DNA of 36,158 nucleotides from the NCBI GenBank assembly GCA_034658635.1, contig JAYEFL010000187.1, positions 1-36,158 on the forward strand. The letters are read 5' to 3'. The position numbers and the translations under genes were made by a program. The stretch's first letter is position 1, and every line of letters begins with the position of its first letter. Under the pieces are notes generated by a model. That model was given only the letters and a program-made list of their open reading frames with translations, searched no databases and was not told where the DNA came from. Positions 17,473 to 26,700 of this stretch are shown here, one piece after another. The stretch is from JABHCC01 sp034658635 (GTDB taxonomy: Bacteria; Bacteroidota; Bacteroidia; Bacteroidales; UBA12481).

Positions 17473-18069
17473 TCAGATTTCTTTATTTCTCAGAATGGTT
17501 GACAATAACTCTTTTGCTCTGAATAATTGGGCTTTTACGGTTCCAATAGGTAACTCCAATGCTTTGGCAATTTCCTCATAAGAATATTCCTTATAGTATC
17601 GCAGTTTAACCAGTCGGCTATATCTGGGCTTGAGCTGGTCAACAACTTCTTGTAATAGTATTGCCTTTTGTTTTTTTATCAATTCTTCTTCAGGATCAAG
17701 GTCATTAGATGGCAGTTGGATCATTGTGTCATCTTCCTGGTTTCTGCCTTGGCTATCAATGGGTACTGTTTTCCCTTTTTGTTTTCGGATAAAGTCGATT
17801 GCATTGTTATTGGCAATCTTAAACAACCATGTACTGAAAGCGAACTCAGGAGTATAGTTAGACAGCTTTTTAAATGCCTTACCAAAGGCCTCAATTGTTA
17901 AGTCCTCTGCATCATCCTTATTGTGAACCATTTTCAGAAGCATGAAATAGATAGAGTCCCAATATCTCCTGAGAAGTTGAGCATATGCATTCTGATCGCC
18001 AGCTATTGCCTGAATCACCAACTCCAGATCATGTTTGGCGCGCTTGGATAAGTTAGGGCTTATTTCCAT
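17473..18069 (-). CDS. ECF-type RNA polymerase sigma factor
   Basis: A 198-residue sigma-70 family factor with only regions 2 and 4. Region 2 spans about residues 25-98 (KDDAEDLTIEAFGKAF at 51-66, STWLFKIANNNAIDFIRKQK at 79-98). Region 4 spans about 138-190 with the helix-turn-helix YSYEEIAKALELPIGTVKAQL (162-182). A ~40-residue acidic linker lies between them. No anti-sigma gene is adjacent, unlike many ECF pairs. The gene overlaps the end of the glycosyltransferase gene by 10 bases and abuts rsmG with zero spacing. Target promoters are unknown. Confidence 0.93.
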   Translation of the reverse strand: MEISPNLSKRAKHDLELVIQAIAGDQNAYAQLLRRYWDSIYFMLLKMVHNKDDAEDLTIEAFGKAFKKLSNYTPEFAFSTWLFKIANNNAIDFIRKQKGKTVPIDSQGRNQEDDTMIQLPSNDLDPEEELIKKQKAILLQEVVDQLKPRYSRLVKLRYYKEYSYEEIAKALELPIGTVKAQLFRAKELLSTILRNKEI

Positions 18070-19214
18070 CTGCTTGGCTTTTTCCTTTTTTTAGTAGTTA
18101 TTATAAGATAGGCACCTAGAAAGGGCCATAAAAAATCATATACGAACGAAAGTAGGAATACATTTTTCTCTGCCAAACGATTCATAATGAGTTTAAAGAT
18201 AACTCCAAATGTGAGAATGCGTATGATTAGAATTAACAAAGCATATCCTTGAAGGATTCCTATACAAAGCAGTAGGATTGATAACAGGTAGACTACTTCT
18301 CTGGAAATTAATTCTATTATCAATCTCCTTTTATTGTTTTTATTGTAAACCTTACCGGTTGTAAGGTGCCTCCTTTTTTGCCGGGTCCATTGTTTCCAGC
18401 TATTGCCTGGTTTTGAATAGGTGAAGCTTTCCGGATGAATCTCAATCGCAGTATTGAAAGCTGTGCTTGTTTCATTAATGAAGAGATCATCGTCTCCTGA
18501 AGCCAGATGGAGGTGAGAAGCAAAGCCTTTGTTTTTGAAAAACAGCGACCTCCGGTATGACATGTTTCTGCCAACTCCTATATATGGTTGTTTTTTGATA
18601 GCCAGGCTAAGGTACTGCATGGCAATATACAGGGTGTCGGTGCGGATCCATTTGTTAAGCAATCCTTTTTCAGGAAAATATGGACCATAACCTAAAACAA
18701 TTTCGGTTTGATTCAGGAAGTTTGATTGCATTTGGCGAATCCAGTTAGGATTAGCAGGCTCACAATCAGCATCAGTAAATAGTAGCTGGTCATGTTTGGC
18801 AGCCTTAATCCCGATAGTTTGTGCTAGTTTCTTTCCCTTTGGATAATTATCCCGATGCTCAATTCCGGTCACATATAATTGAGGATACTGCCTTTTTATT
18901 TCTGCCAAAACATCAGCTGTTTGATCGGTAGAACCGTCATTGACTACAATAACTTCGAATTCCGGATAAAACTGATTTAAAACTGAAGGCAGAAAGCGTT
19001 TCAGGTTTTCAGCTTCGTTTCTGGCGCAAATAATCACAGAAACCGGTTCCGTAGCTGTTTTTACATCCTTTTTCTTAAAGACAATCAATTTGAAGTATAC
19101 CCCAAGCAGATAATATAGTTGTATTCCCAGCGCGAGAAGTAGCAGAATCCCGACAAAGAGCCAAATCCAGTCAGTCAGGGTCTGAAGTTCAAATTCAAAA
19201 AGATTCATAATCAT
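18060..19214 (-). CDS. Family 2 glycosyltransferase, membrane-bound
   Basis: A 384-residue GT-A enzyme anchored by one N-terminal helix (about 15-38) and two or three C-terminal helices (after residue ~300). The nucleotide-sugar site is SVIICARNEAEN (59-70) with VIVVNDGSTDQT. The metal-binding DAD is at 148-150 (TDADCEP). An acidic SGDDDLF (239-245) precedes QKRRH (279-283), a variant of the processive-enzyme Q..RW motif. Such enzymes elongate or transfer sugars onto lipids or polysaccharides at the inner membrane; the acceptor is unknown. The start could be the ATG at 19214 or 19208. It is the first gene of a group with the sigma factor and rsmG. Confidence 0.9.
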   Translation of the reverse strand: MIMNLFEFELQTLTDWIWLFVGILLLLALGIQLYYLLGVYFKLIVFKKKDVKTATEPVSVIICARNEAENLKRFLPSVLNQFYPEFEVIVVNDGSTDQTADVLAEIKRQYPQLYVTGIEHRDNYPKGKKLAQTIGIKAAKHDQLLFTDADCEPANPNWIRQMQSNFLNQTEIVLGYGPYFPEKGLLNKWIRTDTLYIAMQYLSLAIKKQPYIGVGRNMSYRRSLFFKNKGFASHLHLASGDDDLFINETSTAFNTAIEIHPESFTYSKPGNSWKQWTRQKRRHLTTGKVYNKNNKRRLIIELISREVVYLLSILLLCIGILQGYALLILIIRILTFGVIFKLIMNRLAEKNVFLLSFVYDFLWPFLGAYLIITTKKRKKPSRWK

Positions 19215-19315
19215 TTGTAGATCAGGGCTTATTGGTCGTAGATCTTTGTTGCTACTATAAGAATAAAGATACTAGAATTGGTAGTATCACGAAATATCCA
19301 AGCTGAATTTTTGTC

Positions 19316-19323
19316 TATCTTTG
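19316..19323 (+). promoter_or_regulatory. Possible -7 element for tgt
   Basis: TATCTTTG matches the Bacteroidota -7 box exactly, 18 bases before the tgt ATG. No TTTG is found at the expected -33 spacing, so only the half-site is supported. The region between the divergent glycosyltransferase and tgt genes (19215-19341) otherwise shows no clear structure. Confidence 0.4.
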
Positions 19324-19341
19324 CAAATTAGTGTATTTCGG

Positions 19342-20472
19342 ATGAACTTCAGGATAGTAAAATCAGATATTGAAAGTCAGGCCAGATCAGGGATTATTGA
19401 GACGGATCATGGAAATATTCAAACCCCGATCTTCATGCCGGTAGGTACGGCTGCAACTGTTAAGGCTGTTCACCAGACAGAACTAACAAATGACATTAAT
19501 GCAGATATCATTCTGGGTAACACTTACCATTTGTATTTGCGTCCGGGGATGGAAGTGATGCGTGCTGCTGGTGGTCTGCATAATTTTATGGGTTGGAACC
19601 GTCCTATATTGACAGATAGCGGTGGGTACCAGGTCTTCTCTTTGGCAGCTAACCGCAAGCTGAAGTCTGAAGGGGCTTATTTTTCCTCACATATAGATGG
19701 CTCAAAACACTTATTCACACCTGAGAATGTTGTGGATATCCAGCGCGATATCGGAGCCGATTTCATTATGGCTTTTGATGAGTGTACACCCTATCCATGT
19801 GATCCAAAGTATGCAAGAGATTCAATGCATCTGACTCATTCATGGTTGGGTAAGGGTATTAAGCATTTCAAATATACTGAATCAAAGTACGGACATAACC
19901 AGTGTTTTATTCCAATTGTTCAAGGCAGCGTGTATCCTGATCTACGTAAAGAATCAGCTGAATTTATTGCTGCGCAGGGAATGGATGCTAACGCAATTGG
20001 AGGGTTATCTGTAGGTGAACCTGTGGAAGATATGTATGCCATGCTCGAGATTGTTAATGGCATACTTCCGGTCGAAAAACCGCGTTATCTAATGGGTGTA
20101 GGCACTCCGGTTAATATTCTGGAAGGGATTGCCAGAGGTGTGGATATGTTTGATTGCGTTATGCCAACCAGAAACGGAAGAAATGGAATGCTGTTTACTC
20201 AGAAGGGAATCATGAACATGAGAAACGAAAAGTGGAAATCTGATTTCAGTTTACTCGATCATGATGGAACATCCTTTGTTGATAAGGCATATTCAAAGGC
20301 TTATCTCAGGCACTTGATTGTCAGCGGAGAAAGACTAGGGGCGCAAATCGCTTCTATTCATAATCTGGCTTTTTATCTTTGGTTGGTCAGGGAGGCCCGC
20401 GATCAGATTATTGCCGGATCCTTCACATCATGGAAAAATAGTATGGTTAAAGTATTAGTAAGCAGATTATAG
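19342..20472 (+). CDS. tgt: tRNA-guanine transglycosylase (queuine/preQ1), zinc cysteines missing
   Basis: A 376-residue enzyme that swaps guanine-34 of certain tRNAs for a queuosine precursor. TDSGGYQVFSLA (D92) and MFDCVMPTRNGRNG (D271) carry the two catalytic aspartates; GGLSVGEP and MAFDECTPYPCDP are other landmarks. I use the ATG at 19342 rather than a TTG at 19321. The usual CxCx2C zinc site is replaced. By alignment G309, S311 and D314 stand where E. coli has C302, C304 and C307, whereas the histidine ligand is kept (H340). The surrounding AYSKAYLRHL is intact, so this is not a frameshift. The LptF/G gene follows after 10 bases. Confidence 0.95.
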   Translation: MNFRIVKSDIESQARSGIIETDHGNIQTPIFMPVGTAATVKAVHQTELTNDINADIILGNTYHLYLRPGMEVMRAAGGLHNFMGWNRPILTDSGGYQVFSLAANRKLKSEGAYFSSHIDGSKHLFTPENVVDIQRDIGADFIMAFDECTPYPCDPKYARDSMHLTHSWLGKGIKHFKYTESKYGHNQCFIPIVQGSVYPDLRKESAEFIAAQGMDANAIGGLSVGEPVEDMYAMLEIVNGILPVEKPRYLMGVGTPVNILEGIARGVDMFDCVMPTRNGRNGMLFTQKGIMNMRNEKWKSDFSLLDHDGTSFVDKAYSKAYLRHLIVSGERLGAQIASIHNLAFYLWLVREARDQIIAGSFTSWKNSMVKVLVSRL

Positions 20473-20482
20473 AATATATTGG

Positions 20483-21556
20483 GTGAAAAAGATTGACTAC
20501 TATATCATAAGAAAGTTCCTGGGTACATTTTTTTTCGCTCTGGCACTGATCATTGTGGTTAGTGTTGTGTTCGACTTCTCAGAAAAAGTAGATGATTTTA
20601 TTGAGAAAGAGGCTCCTCTGAATGCGATAATATTTGATTATTACCTGAATTTTATACCATATTTTTCTAACCTGTATACTCATCTTTTTGTTTTTATTGC
20701 AGTTATTTACTTCACCTCAAAGATGGCTACGCATTCAGAGATTATTGCAATTTTATCTTGCGGAGTTAGTTACAGAAGGCTGTTGCGCCCTTATTTTATT
20801 TCGGCCGCAGTAATTGCCATTTTTACTTTTGTTCTGGGAAATTATGTGATTCCCTATGCTAATGTTAATCGCTTGAAGTTTGAGGAGAAGTATTTCAATA
20901 AGCATTATCGTAATACTGAAAGAAATATACATAAACAGTTGTCTCCCAATACATTTGTGTATCTGCAGACTTACACCACCCGCACTGACTGGGGATCTAA
21001 ATTTTCTTTAGAGAAAATTGAAGACGGACAATTGGTTTCTAAAATGATGGCTGATTATATTCGATGGGATACAGCCAAGAAAAAATGGAGGGCGCATAAC
21101 TACTGGATCAGGGAAGTGGACGGTCTCAAAGAGACAATGACCTACGGAGTGGATATTGATACTGCATTGAATATGTATCCTGAAGAATTTAAGCGAACTC
21201 ATAACATTGTAGAATCAATGCCTACACCTGAACTGAAGCAGTTTATCAGACAGGAAAAATCACGAGGACAAGGAAGTGTACAATACTATATTGAGTTGTA
21301 CAGGAGGTCAGCTGCCCCATTTGCAGTTTTCATAATGACTATAATAGGGGTGACTTTGTCTACAAGAAAAATGAGGGGAGGGATGGGGATGCACATTGGT
21401 TTCGGGATTGCTCTCACATTCTCTTACATACTCTTTATGCAAATATCTAAAGAGTTTTCAATTTCCGGGAGTTTGAAACCAATAGTGGGGGTTTGGATAC
21501 CAAACATAATTTACACCCTGATTGCGTTTTTCTTGTATAGAATTGCCCCGAAATGA
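20483..21556 (+). CDS. LptF/LptG-family lipopolysaccharide export permease
   Basis: A 357-residue YjgP/YjgQ-family inner-membrane protein. It has three N-terminal helices (about 10-33, 52-75, 100-125), a ~140-residue periplasmic beta-jellyroll, and three C-terminal helices (about 270-355). The start KKIDYYIIRKFLGTFFFALALI and the IIGVTLSTRKMRGGMGMHIGFG loop are typical of the family. LptF and LptG form the channel of the LptB2FG complex that extracts lipopolysaccharide. I cannot tell which of the two this is, so no symbol is given. GTG is the start at 20483. It lies 10 bases after tgt and one base before the MFS gene. Confidence 0.9.
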   Translation: MKKIDYYIIRKFLGTFFFALALIIVVSVVFDFSEKVDDFIEKEAPLNAIIFDYYLNFIPYFSNLYTHLFVFIAVIYFTSKMATHSEIIAILSCGVSYRRLLRPYFISAAVIAIFTFVLGNYVIPYANVNRLKFEEKYFNKHYRNTERNIHKQLSPNTFVYLQTYTTRTDWGSKFSLEKIEDGQLVSKMMADYIRWDTAKKKWRAHNYWIREVDGLKETMTYGVDIDTALNMYPEEFKRTHNIVESMPTPELKQFIRQEKSRGQGSVQYYIELYRRSAAPFAVFIMTIIGVTLSTRKMRGGMGMHIGFGIALTFSYILFMQISKEFSISGSLKPIVGVWIPNIIYTLIAFFLYRIAPK

Positions 21557-21557
21557 T

Positions 21558-22724
21558 ATGAAGCAGCAGAACAAACCCCAAAAAGCGAATGTCCTCGCAT
21601 TATCGACAGCTCACTTCTTTCATGATGTGTATACTGCTTTTCTTGCACCGATTTTACCTTTATTAATTGACAAGTTGGGTATTAATTTGTTTCAGGCTGG
21701 TATTCTGTCTGTATTCCAAAGAATTCCAACTCTTTTTAATCCTCTAATAGGCATTCTTGCTGAGCGGGTTCAGGCCAGATATTTTATAATCCTGACTCCT
21801 GCGATCACAGCAATGAGTATGAGCTTGATCGGAATTGCCCCTAATTTCACCGTTTTGGCAATAGTCATGTTGGTCTCTGGCTTCAGTTCTGCCTTTTTTC
21901 ATGTGCCAAGTCCTGTAATGATCAGGAAAGTATCCGGAGACAGACTTGGTATGGGAATGAGTTTCTTTATGGTTGGAGGGGAATTGGCCAGAACTGCCGG
22001 ACCGATTGCGATTCTTGCTGCAGTTTCATTTTGGGGCCTTGAAGGAAGCTGGAAGCTTATGCCTGTAGGAATATTGGCTTCCATTTTCCTGTTTTACAGA
22101 CTGAAGGATATTGAAATCAGAAAGGATTTCCAGCAGAGGCAGATAAAAACAAATTATTTTCAAGTACTCAGAAGTTTGCTTCCAATGTTTATAAGCCTTT
22201 CCGGGTTTACATTTATGTTTGGCGCTATTAAGTCTTCTCTTACCCTCTATTTACCAACATATTTAAGTGGGGAAGGATACTCAATATGGATTGCTGGTGC
22301 CTCACTTTCAATACTTCAGGCTGCCGGGGTGGCAGGCACATTGATTTCAGGTCCTTTGGCTGATAAAATCGGAAACCGGAAGGTGTTGCGTATTGTTGCA
22401 GTTTCAACACCCATTCTGATGGCATTGTTCACTCTGCTAGACCCGGTTTATGCTATTCCGGTTCTATTTATCATGGGTGTCTTTCTGTTTGCTCCAAACC
22501 CTATACTCTTAGCAGTGGTTAACAATACCGACGGTCCGAATAAAACTTTTATTAATGGCATTTACTTCACTATTAACTTTCTTCTAAATGCGGTGATGAT
22601 TATGATAATGGGCTTTATTGCAGATCGAATAGGACTTGCAATGACCTATAAAATATCGGTGTTGGGAGGTATAGCAGCTATTCCTTTTATTTGGTCAATG
22701 AAGAAAGGCAGTTACGCAGAATAG
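21558..22724 (+). CDS. MFS transporter (Fsr-like)
   Basis: A 388-residue major facilitator protein with about 12 helices. It resembles the fosmidomycin-resistance (Fsr) branch. Supporting features are an N-terminal HFFHDVYTAFLAPILPLLI with a short helix-1 motif, SAFFHVPSPVMIRKVSG after helix 4, and a GMSFFMVGGELARTAGPI stretch. The substrate is not predictable. I chose the ATG at 21558, one base after the LptF/G stop; the longer frame to 21522 would overlap that gene. A 118-base gap separates it from the ABC genes, and no clear terminator is visible in it. Confidence 0.85.
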   Translation: MKQQNKPQKANVLALSTAHFFHDVYTAFLAPILPLLIDKLGINLFQAGILSVFQRIPTLFNPLIGILAERVQARYFIILTPAITAMSMSLIGIAPNFTVLAIVMLVSGFSSAFFHVPSPVMIRKVSGDRLGMGMSFFMVGGELARTAGPIAILAAVSFWGLEGSWKLMPVGILASIFLFYRLKDIEIRKDFQQRQIKTNYFQVLRSLLPMFISLSGFTFMFGAIKSSLTLYLPTYLSGEGYSIWIAGASLSILQAAGVAGTLISGPLADKIGNRKVLRIVAVSTPILMALFTLLDPVYAIPVLFIMGVFLFAPNPILLAVVNNTDGPNKTFINGIYFTINFLLNAVMIMIMGFIADRIGLAMTYKISVLGGIAAIPFIWSMKKGSYAE

Positions 22725-22768
22725 TTGCTCTATGGTTGTTCAGGAAGTTTTTTGTTTTTAACAACTTT

Positions 22769-22805
22769 TAACAAATTGTTATTAAACCCTTTCGTTGTAC
22801 TTTTA
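22769..22805 (+). promoter_or_regulatory. Putative promoter and overlapping inverted repeat before the ABC/RND operon
   Basis: TTG (22776-22778), a 19-base spacer and TACTTTTA (22798-22805) resemble the Bacteroidota promoter with A instead of the final G. An inverted repeat TAACAA-A-TTGTTA (22769-22781) covers the -33 element, as an operator would. The predicted start of transcription is about 30 bases before the GTG at 22843. No regulator gene is adjacent. Confidence 0.4.
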
Positions 22806-22842
22806 TCCAACTTTCAAATTCATAACTAAGAATCTAATTATT

Positions 22843-23730
22843 GTGAATATAGCAATTGAAGACCTTACCCAGATTTACCGCAATGGAAATCGGGCACTTA
22901 AAGATATTAATCTTGAGATTAAGGATGGAATGTTCGGACTTCTTGGTCCTAACGGCGCAGGTAAATCAACACTAATGAAAATTTTGGTAACCCTGATGAA
23001 ACCTTCACAAGGTAACATTATTGTGAATGGCTTGGATTTGCAAAAGAATCGCCGGCAGGTCAGGTCTGTTCTGGGGTATTTGCCGCAGGATTTTCGCTTT
23101 TTCGCCAAGCTGAGTACCTGGGAGTTTTTGGATTACTCTGCTCGCCTGGCAGGACTGCGAAATTCAAAGAAAAGAAATTCTGAGGTAGATGAGATGCTTG
23201 AACAAGTTGGTCTGTTTGAGGTTCGTGACCGTAAGGCCAATAAGCTATCAGGAGGAATGAAGAGACGATTGGGAATTGCCCAGGCTTTGATAGGGGATCC
23301 AAAAATAGTAATTGTGGATGAGCCTACAACTGGGCTTGATCCGGATGAAAGAATCAGGTTCAGGAACCTTCTCTCAAAAATGACAGAGAAGGAGATGATC
23401 ATTATTCTGTCAACTCACATTGTCAGTGATATCTCAAGTACATGTAACGATATGGCACTCTTAAATGAAGGCCAACTGGTGTTTAACGGTTCACCTGACC
23501 AGTTGATTGCAAAAGCCAAAGGTCATGTATTTCAAGTGAGTGTATCTAATGCAGAATTTGACAGGGTGAATGAAAAATACAATGTAATCACAACTATTCC
23601 TTCTGTCAATGGCTGGGAAATGCAGATAGTTGCTGATGAATTAAGCGAAATGCCTGCCAGGCTTGTAGAACCGAATCTTGAGCATGCCTATGTTTACTTT
23701 ATGGAACACGATTTAAAAAACCAGATTTAA
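22843..23730 (+). CDS. ABC transporter ATP-binding protein
   Basis: A 295-residue ATPase of the ABC-2 drug/lipid export type. Walker A is GPNGAGKST (35-43), the signature is LSGGMKRRLGIAQAL, Walker B is IVIVDEPTTGLDPDE, and the H-loop is LSTHIV. A ~75-residue C-terminal extension follows the H-loop. I take the GTG at 22843 (NIAIEDLTQIYRNG) as the start because conserved sequence begins there and no better ATG lies upstream. It is the first gene of a six-gene run and is 12 bases before the fused permease gene, its evident partner. Confidence 0.93.
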   Translation: MNIAIEDLTQIYRNGNRALKDINLEIKDGMFGLLGPNGAGKSTLMKILVTLMKPSQGNIIVNGLDLQKNRRQVRSVLGYLPQDFRFFAKLSTWEFLDYSARLAGLRNSKKRNSEVDEMLEQVGLFEVRDRKANKLSGGMKRRLGIAQALIGDPKIVIVDEPTTGLDPDERIRFRNLLSKMTEKEMIIILSTHIVSDISSTCNDMALLNEGQLVFNGSPDQLIAKAKGHVFQVSVSNAEFDRVNEKYNVITTIPSVNGWEMQIVADELSEMPARLVEPNLEHAYVYFMEHDLKNQI

Positions 23731-23742
23731 ACGTATCAGATT

Positions 23743-26700
23743 ATGGGATTTATAGCTAACATTCGCACAGTTGCCCGCTTTGAATTGAGAACTCTTTTAA
23801 GAAGCTGGTTTTTTAGAATTTTTTCTGTTTTAACTCTGTTGATTTTACTGGGAATGAATATTGCCACTCTTACTGAGGGTGGAGATAATAATTGGGCAAT
23901 TCGTTCAATTATTTCAAATATTCCCTATATGAATATGGCCTTTCTCAATATTGCGCAAGCTCTGTTGGCAGTGTTTCTGGCCTCAGATTTTCTTAAAAGA
24001 GACAAAAAATTGGATACAACGGAGGTAATTTACACCCGCTCAATGACTAATTGGGAATATGTTTGGGGAAAGACCTTTGGGGTTGTTTTGGTTTTTGGCA
24101 TTTTGAATTTTCTGGTTTTTCTAATGGCTCTTATTATCAATATTGTGATATCAGGTGTTGGTGTCGATTTTCTGGCTTACCTTTTGTATCCATTATTGTT
24201 GGGATTTCCTACTCTCATTTTTACTTTGGGACTAGCTTTTCTGCTGATGTCGGTGATCAGAAATCAGGCTGTAACCCTGGTTGTATTACTTGGACTTGCT
24301 GCTTTGAGTTTGTTCTTTATTCAGGATAAAGTCAATCATCTTTTTGATTATATGGCTTTTACCTTCCCATTTATGTGGTCTGACCTTATTGGATCAGGAA
24401 ATCTTCAGGAAATACTGCTGCATCGTGGTATTTATCTATTTCTTGGTTTGGCCTTTATTTTTGCCACAATCCTTCTTTTGAAGCGCCTGCCGCAATCCCG
24501 CCCGTTTTCGATTCTCTCTTTCATATTGATGACCGGGTTACTTGTTTTAGGATTTGGAGGTGGGTTCACCTACTGGATGAACTATGACAGTGATAAAGAC
24601 TTCAGGCAGGAGGCTAAAGAGCTTAATGATGTTGTAAGCGAACTTCCGCTTGTGCAAATTGAGACATATGATCTCAAGTTAGAGCATCTGAACGAATCTA
24701 TTTCAGCAGTTGCAAGTTTAGTTTCTGAGAAAAATGCTGCAGATCTGCCAGGCACCCTGATATTCTCATTGAACCCCGGTCTGGATTTAAACCAGTGTAC
24801 AATCAATGGCCTCGCAGTTGATTTTCAGCGTGAGATGCATATAGTTAGAATCCAAAAACCAACCGATGTTACAGGTAGAATCAAAATCGACTTTACATAT
24901 CAGGGTGTAATAGATGAAAGAATCTGTTATTTGGATATTTCGGATGAAAACCTTACAACAAAGCATGGACCTGCTTTTATTATTGCCTCGCCTAAGCGGC
25001 ACGGGATTATTCAGAAGGAATATGTTTTGCTTACACCAGAATCAGTATGGTATCCTGTTCCGGGTGGTACATTTGGATCAAACCTGACTGTAAGGCCGGT
25101 TAAGCAATTCAGTAGCTATAGTCTGGCAGTAACAACAAAAAAAGGAATGATACCCATATCCCAGGGGAAATCTACCCATGATGGTGATCAATGGAGTTTT
25201 GAATCTCAAACACCCTACCATGGTATTAGTCTGGCTATAGGGGAATTTGAAAGCAAAAGCCTTATTTTGGATAGCCTTCAGGTAGAAATTCATTACTACA
25301 AGGGGCATGATAGTTTTTTTGAAACTCTTGGGCTCCTGGCCGATACTTTGCCAATGCTGGTAAGTGAAACGCTTGAGGATTATCAAAGAAGTCTTGGATT
25401 GAGTTACCCTTATGATTTTCTGAAGTTGGTAGAAGCTCCGGTGCAGTTTTATTCATATCAGAGGGTGTGGGCCAAGGGATATGATTATGTGCAGCCAGGA
25501 ATGATCTTTTATCCTGAGAACCTGTCATTTTTGAAGCGCGGTAATTTGCGTAGGGAACTGGACAGGGCAATTGACAGGGCAATTGAGAGAGATGAAATGT
25601 CAACAGATGAAGACCTTCAGGCCCAGATTTTTAATAATTTAGTTAAGAATAATTTCATTCAGGGCGAAATGAATTATCGAATGATAATGCGGGGAGGAAG
25701 CTTTAGCTCTTCAATGTCAGATGCACCGCCCTGGAGTATTTTTCCTAATTATTTTATTTATGTCAACAATTTTGTGTCTGATGAATTTCAGATGATCAAC
25801 GCAACTCTCGAATCATATATTGGATTTAAGTTAAACCAAACAGGTGGATTCGGAAGGAGTTTGGGAGGGATGTCAAACGAGGAAAAAGCCAATCTGGCAC
25901 TGCAGGATAATTCATTTGCTGGATTATTGAATATCCCTGATGAGAAGAATATACTGCAATCGGTGATTGAGGCTAAAGGGAAACAGCTCTTTAATTATCT
26001 TGAGGCCTCTATAGGAACTGATGAGTTTATTTCATTCATTACCAATGAACTCAATAGTTCAAGATATACAAACGTCTTGTTTAGTGACTTCGAACAAAGG
26101 ATTATGGAAAGCTATTCCTTTGACATTGACTCTTTTATGCATAACTGGTACCTGGGAACTGAGGTTCCGTCATTTCTGGTTACGGATGTGAAAAACTACG
26201 AGATACAAGAGGGCGAGAATACTGTCTTTCAGATCTTCTTCACGATTTCCAATACCGGGGATTTGGATGGTTTGGTCAATGTCAGCTTCAGAACTGGTGG
26301 CAGAGGCGGACGTATGGGGGGCGGTGGAATGGGTATGCGAAGCACCCAGCTTACTACATATTCTCTTGCAGGACGTGATGATGCTACAAACCATCTGTAC
26401 CTGGTTCCTGCAAAGACAGCTTATGAGTATGCTCTCATCCTTGATGATCAGCCAAGAATGATGTCTGTTAATACACTGATTTCATCCAATCTTCCGGCTA
26501 ATTTAACTTACCCATTCCCTGATGTTGAAAAGAATCGAATGGAGGGAAGAGAATCCAGCAATCAAACAAAGCTGGTTACTACTCTTGCTCAGCCTAATGA
26601 GTTGATAGTTGATAATGAAGACAGGGGCTTTTCTGTTCATGAAGAGGGAAGCTCTAACAAATTGTCAGGCTTACTCGGGATTGATCAGAAAGAATCAGAT

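Noticed and set aside
26635..26655. HEEGS in the fused permease as a possible zinc motif
   Set aside because: It is not HExxH, lies outside the M1-like region and near the golvesin-like domain, so it is no active site.
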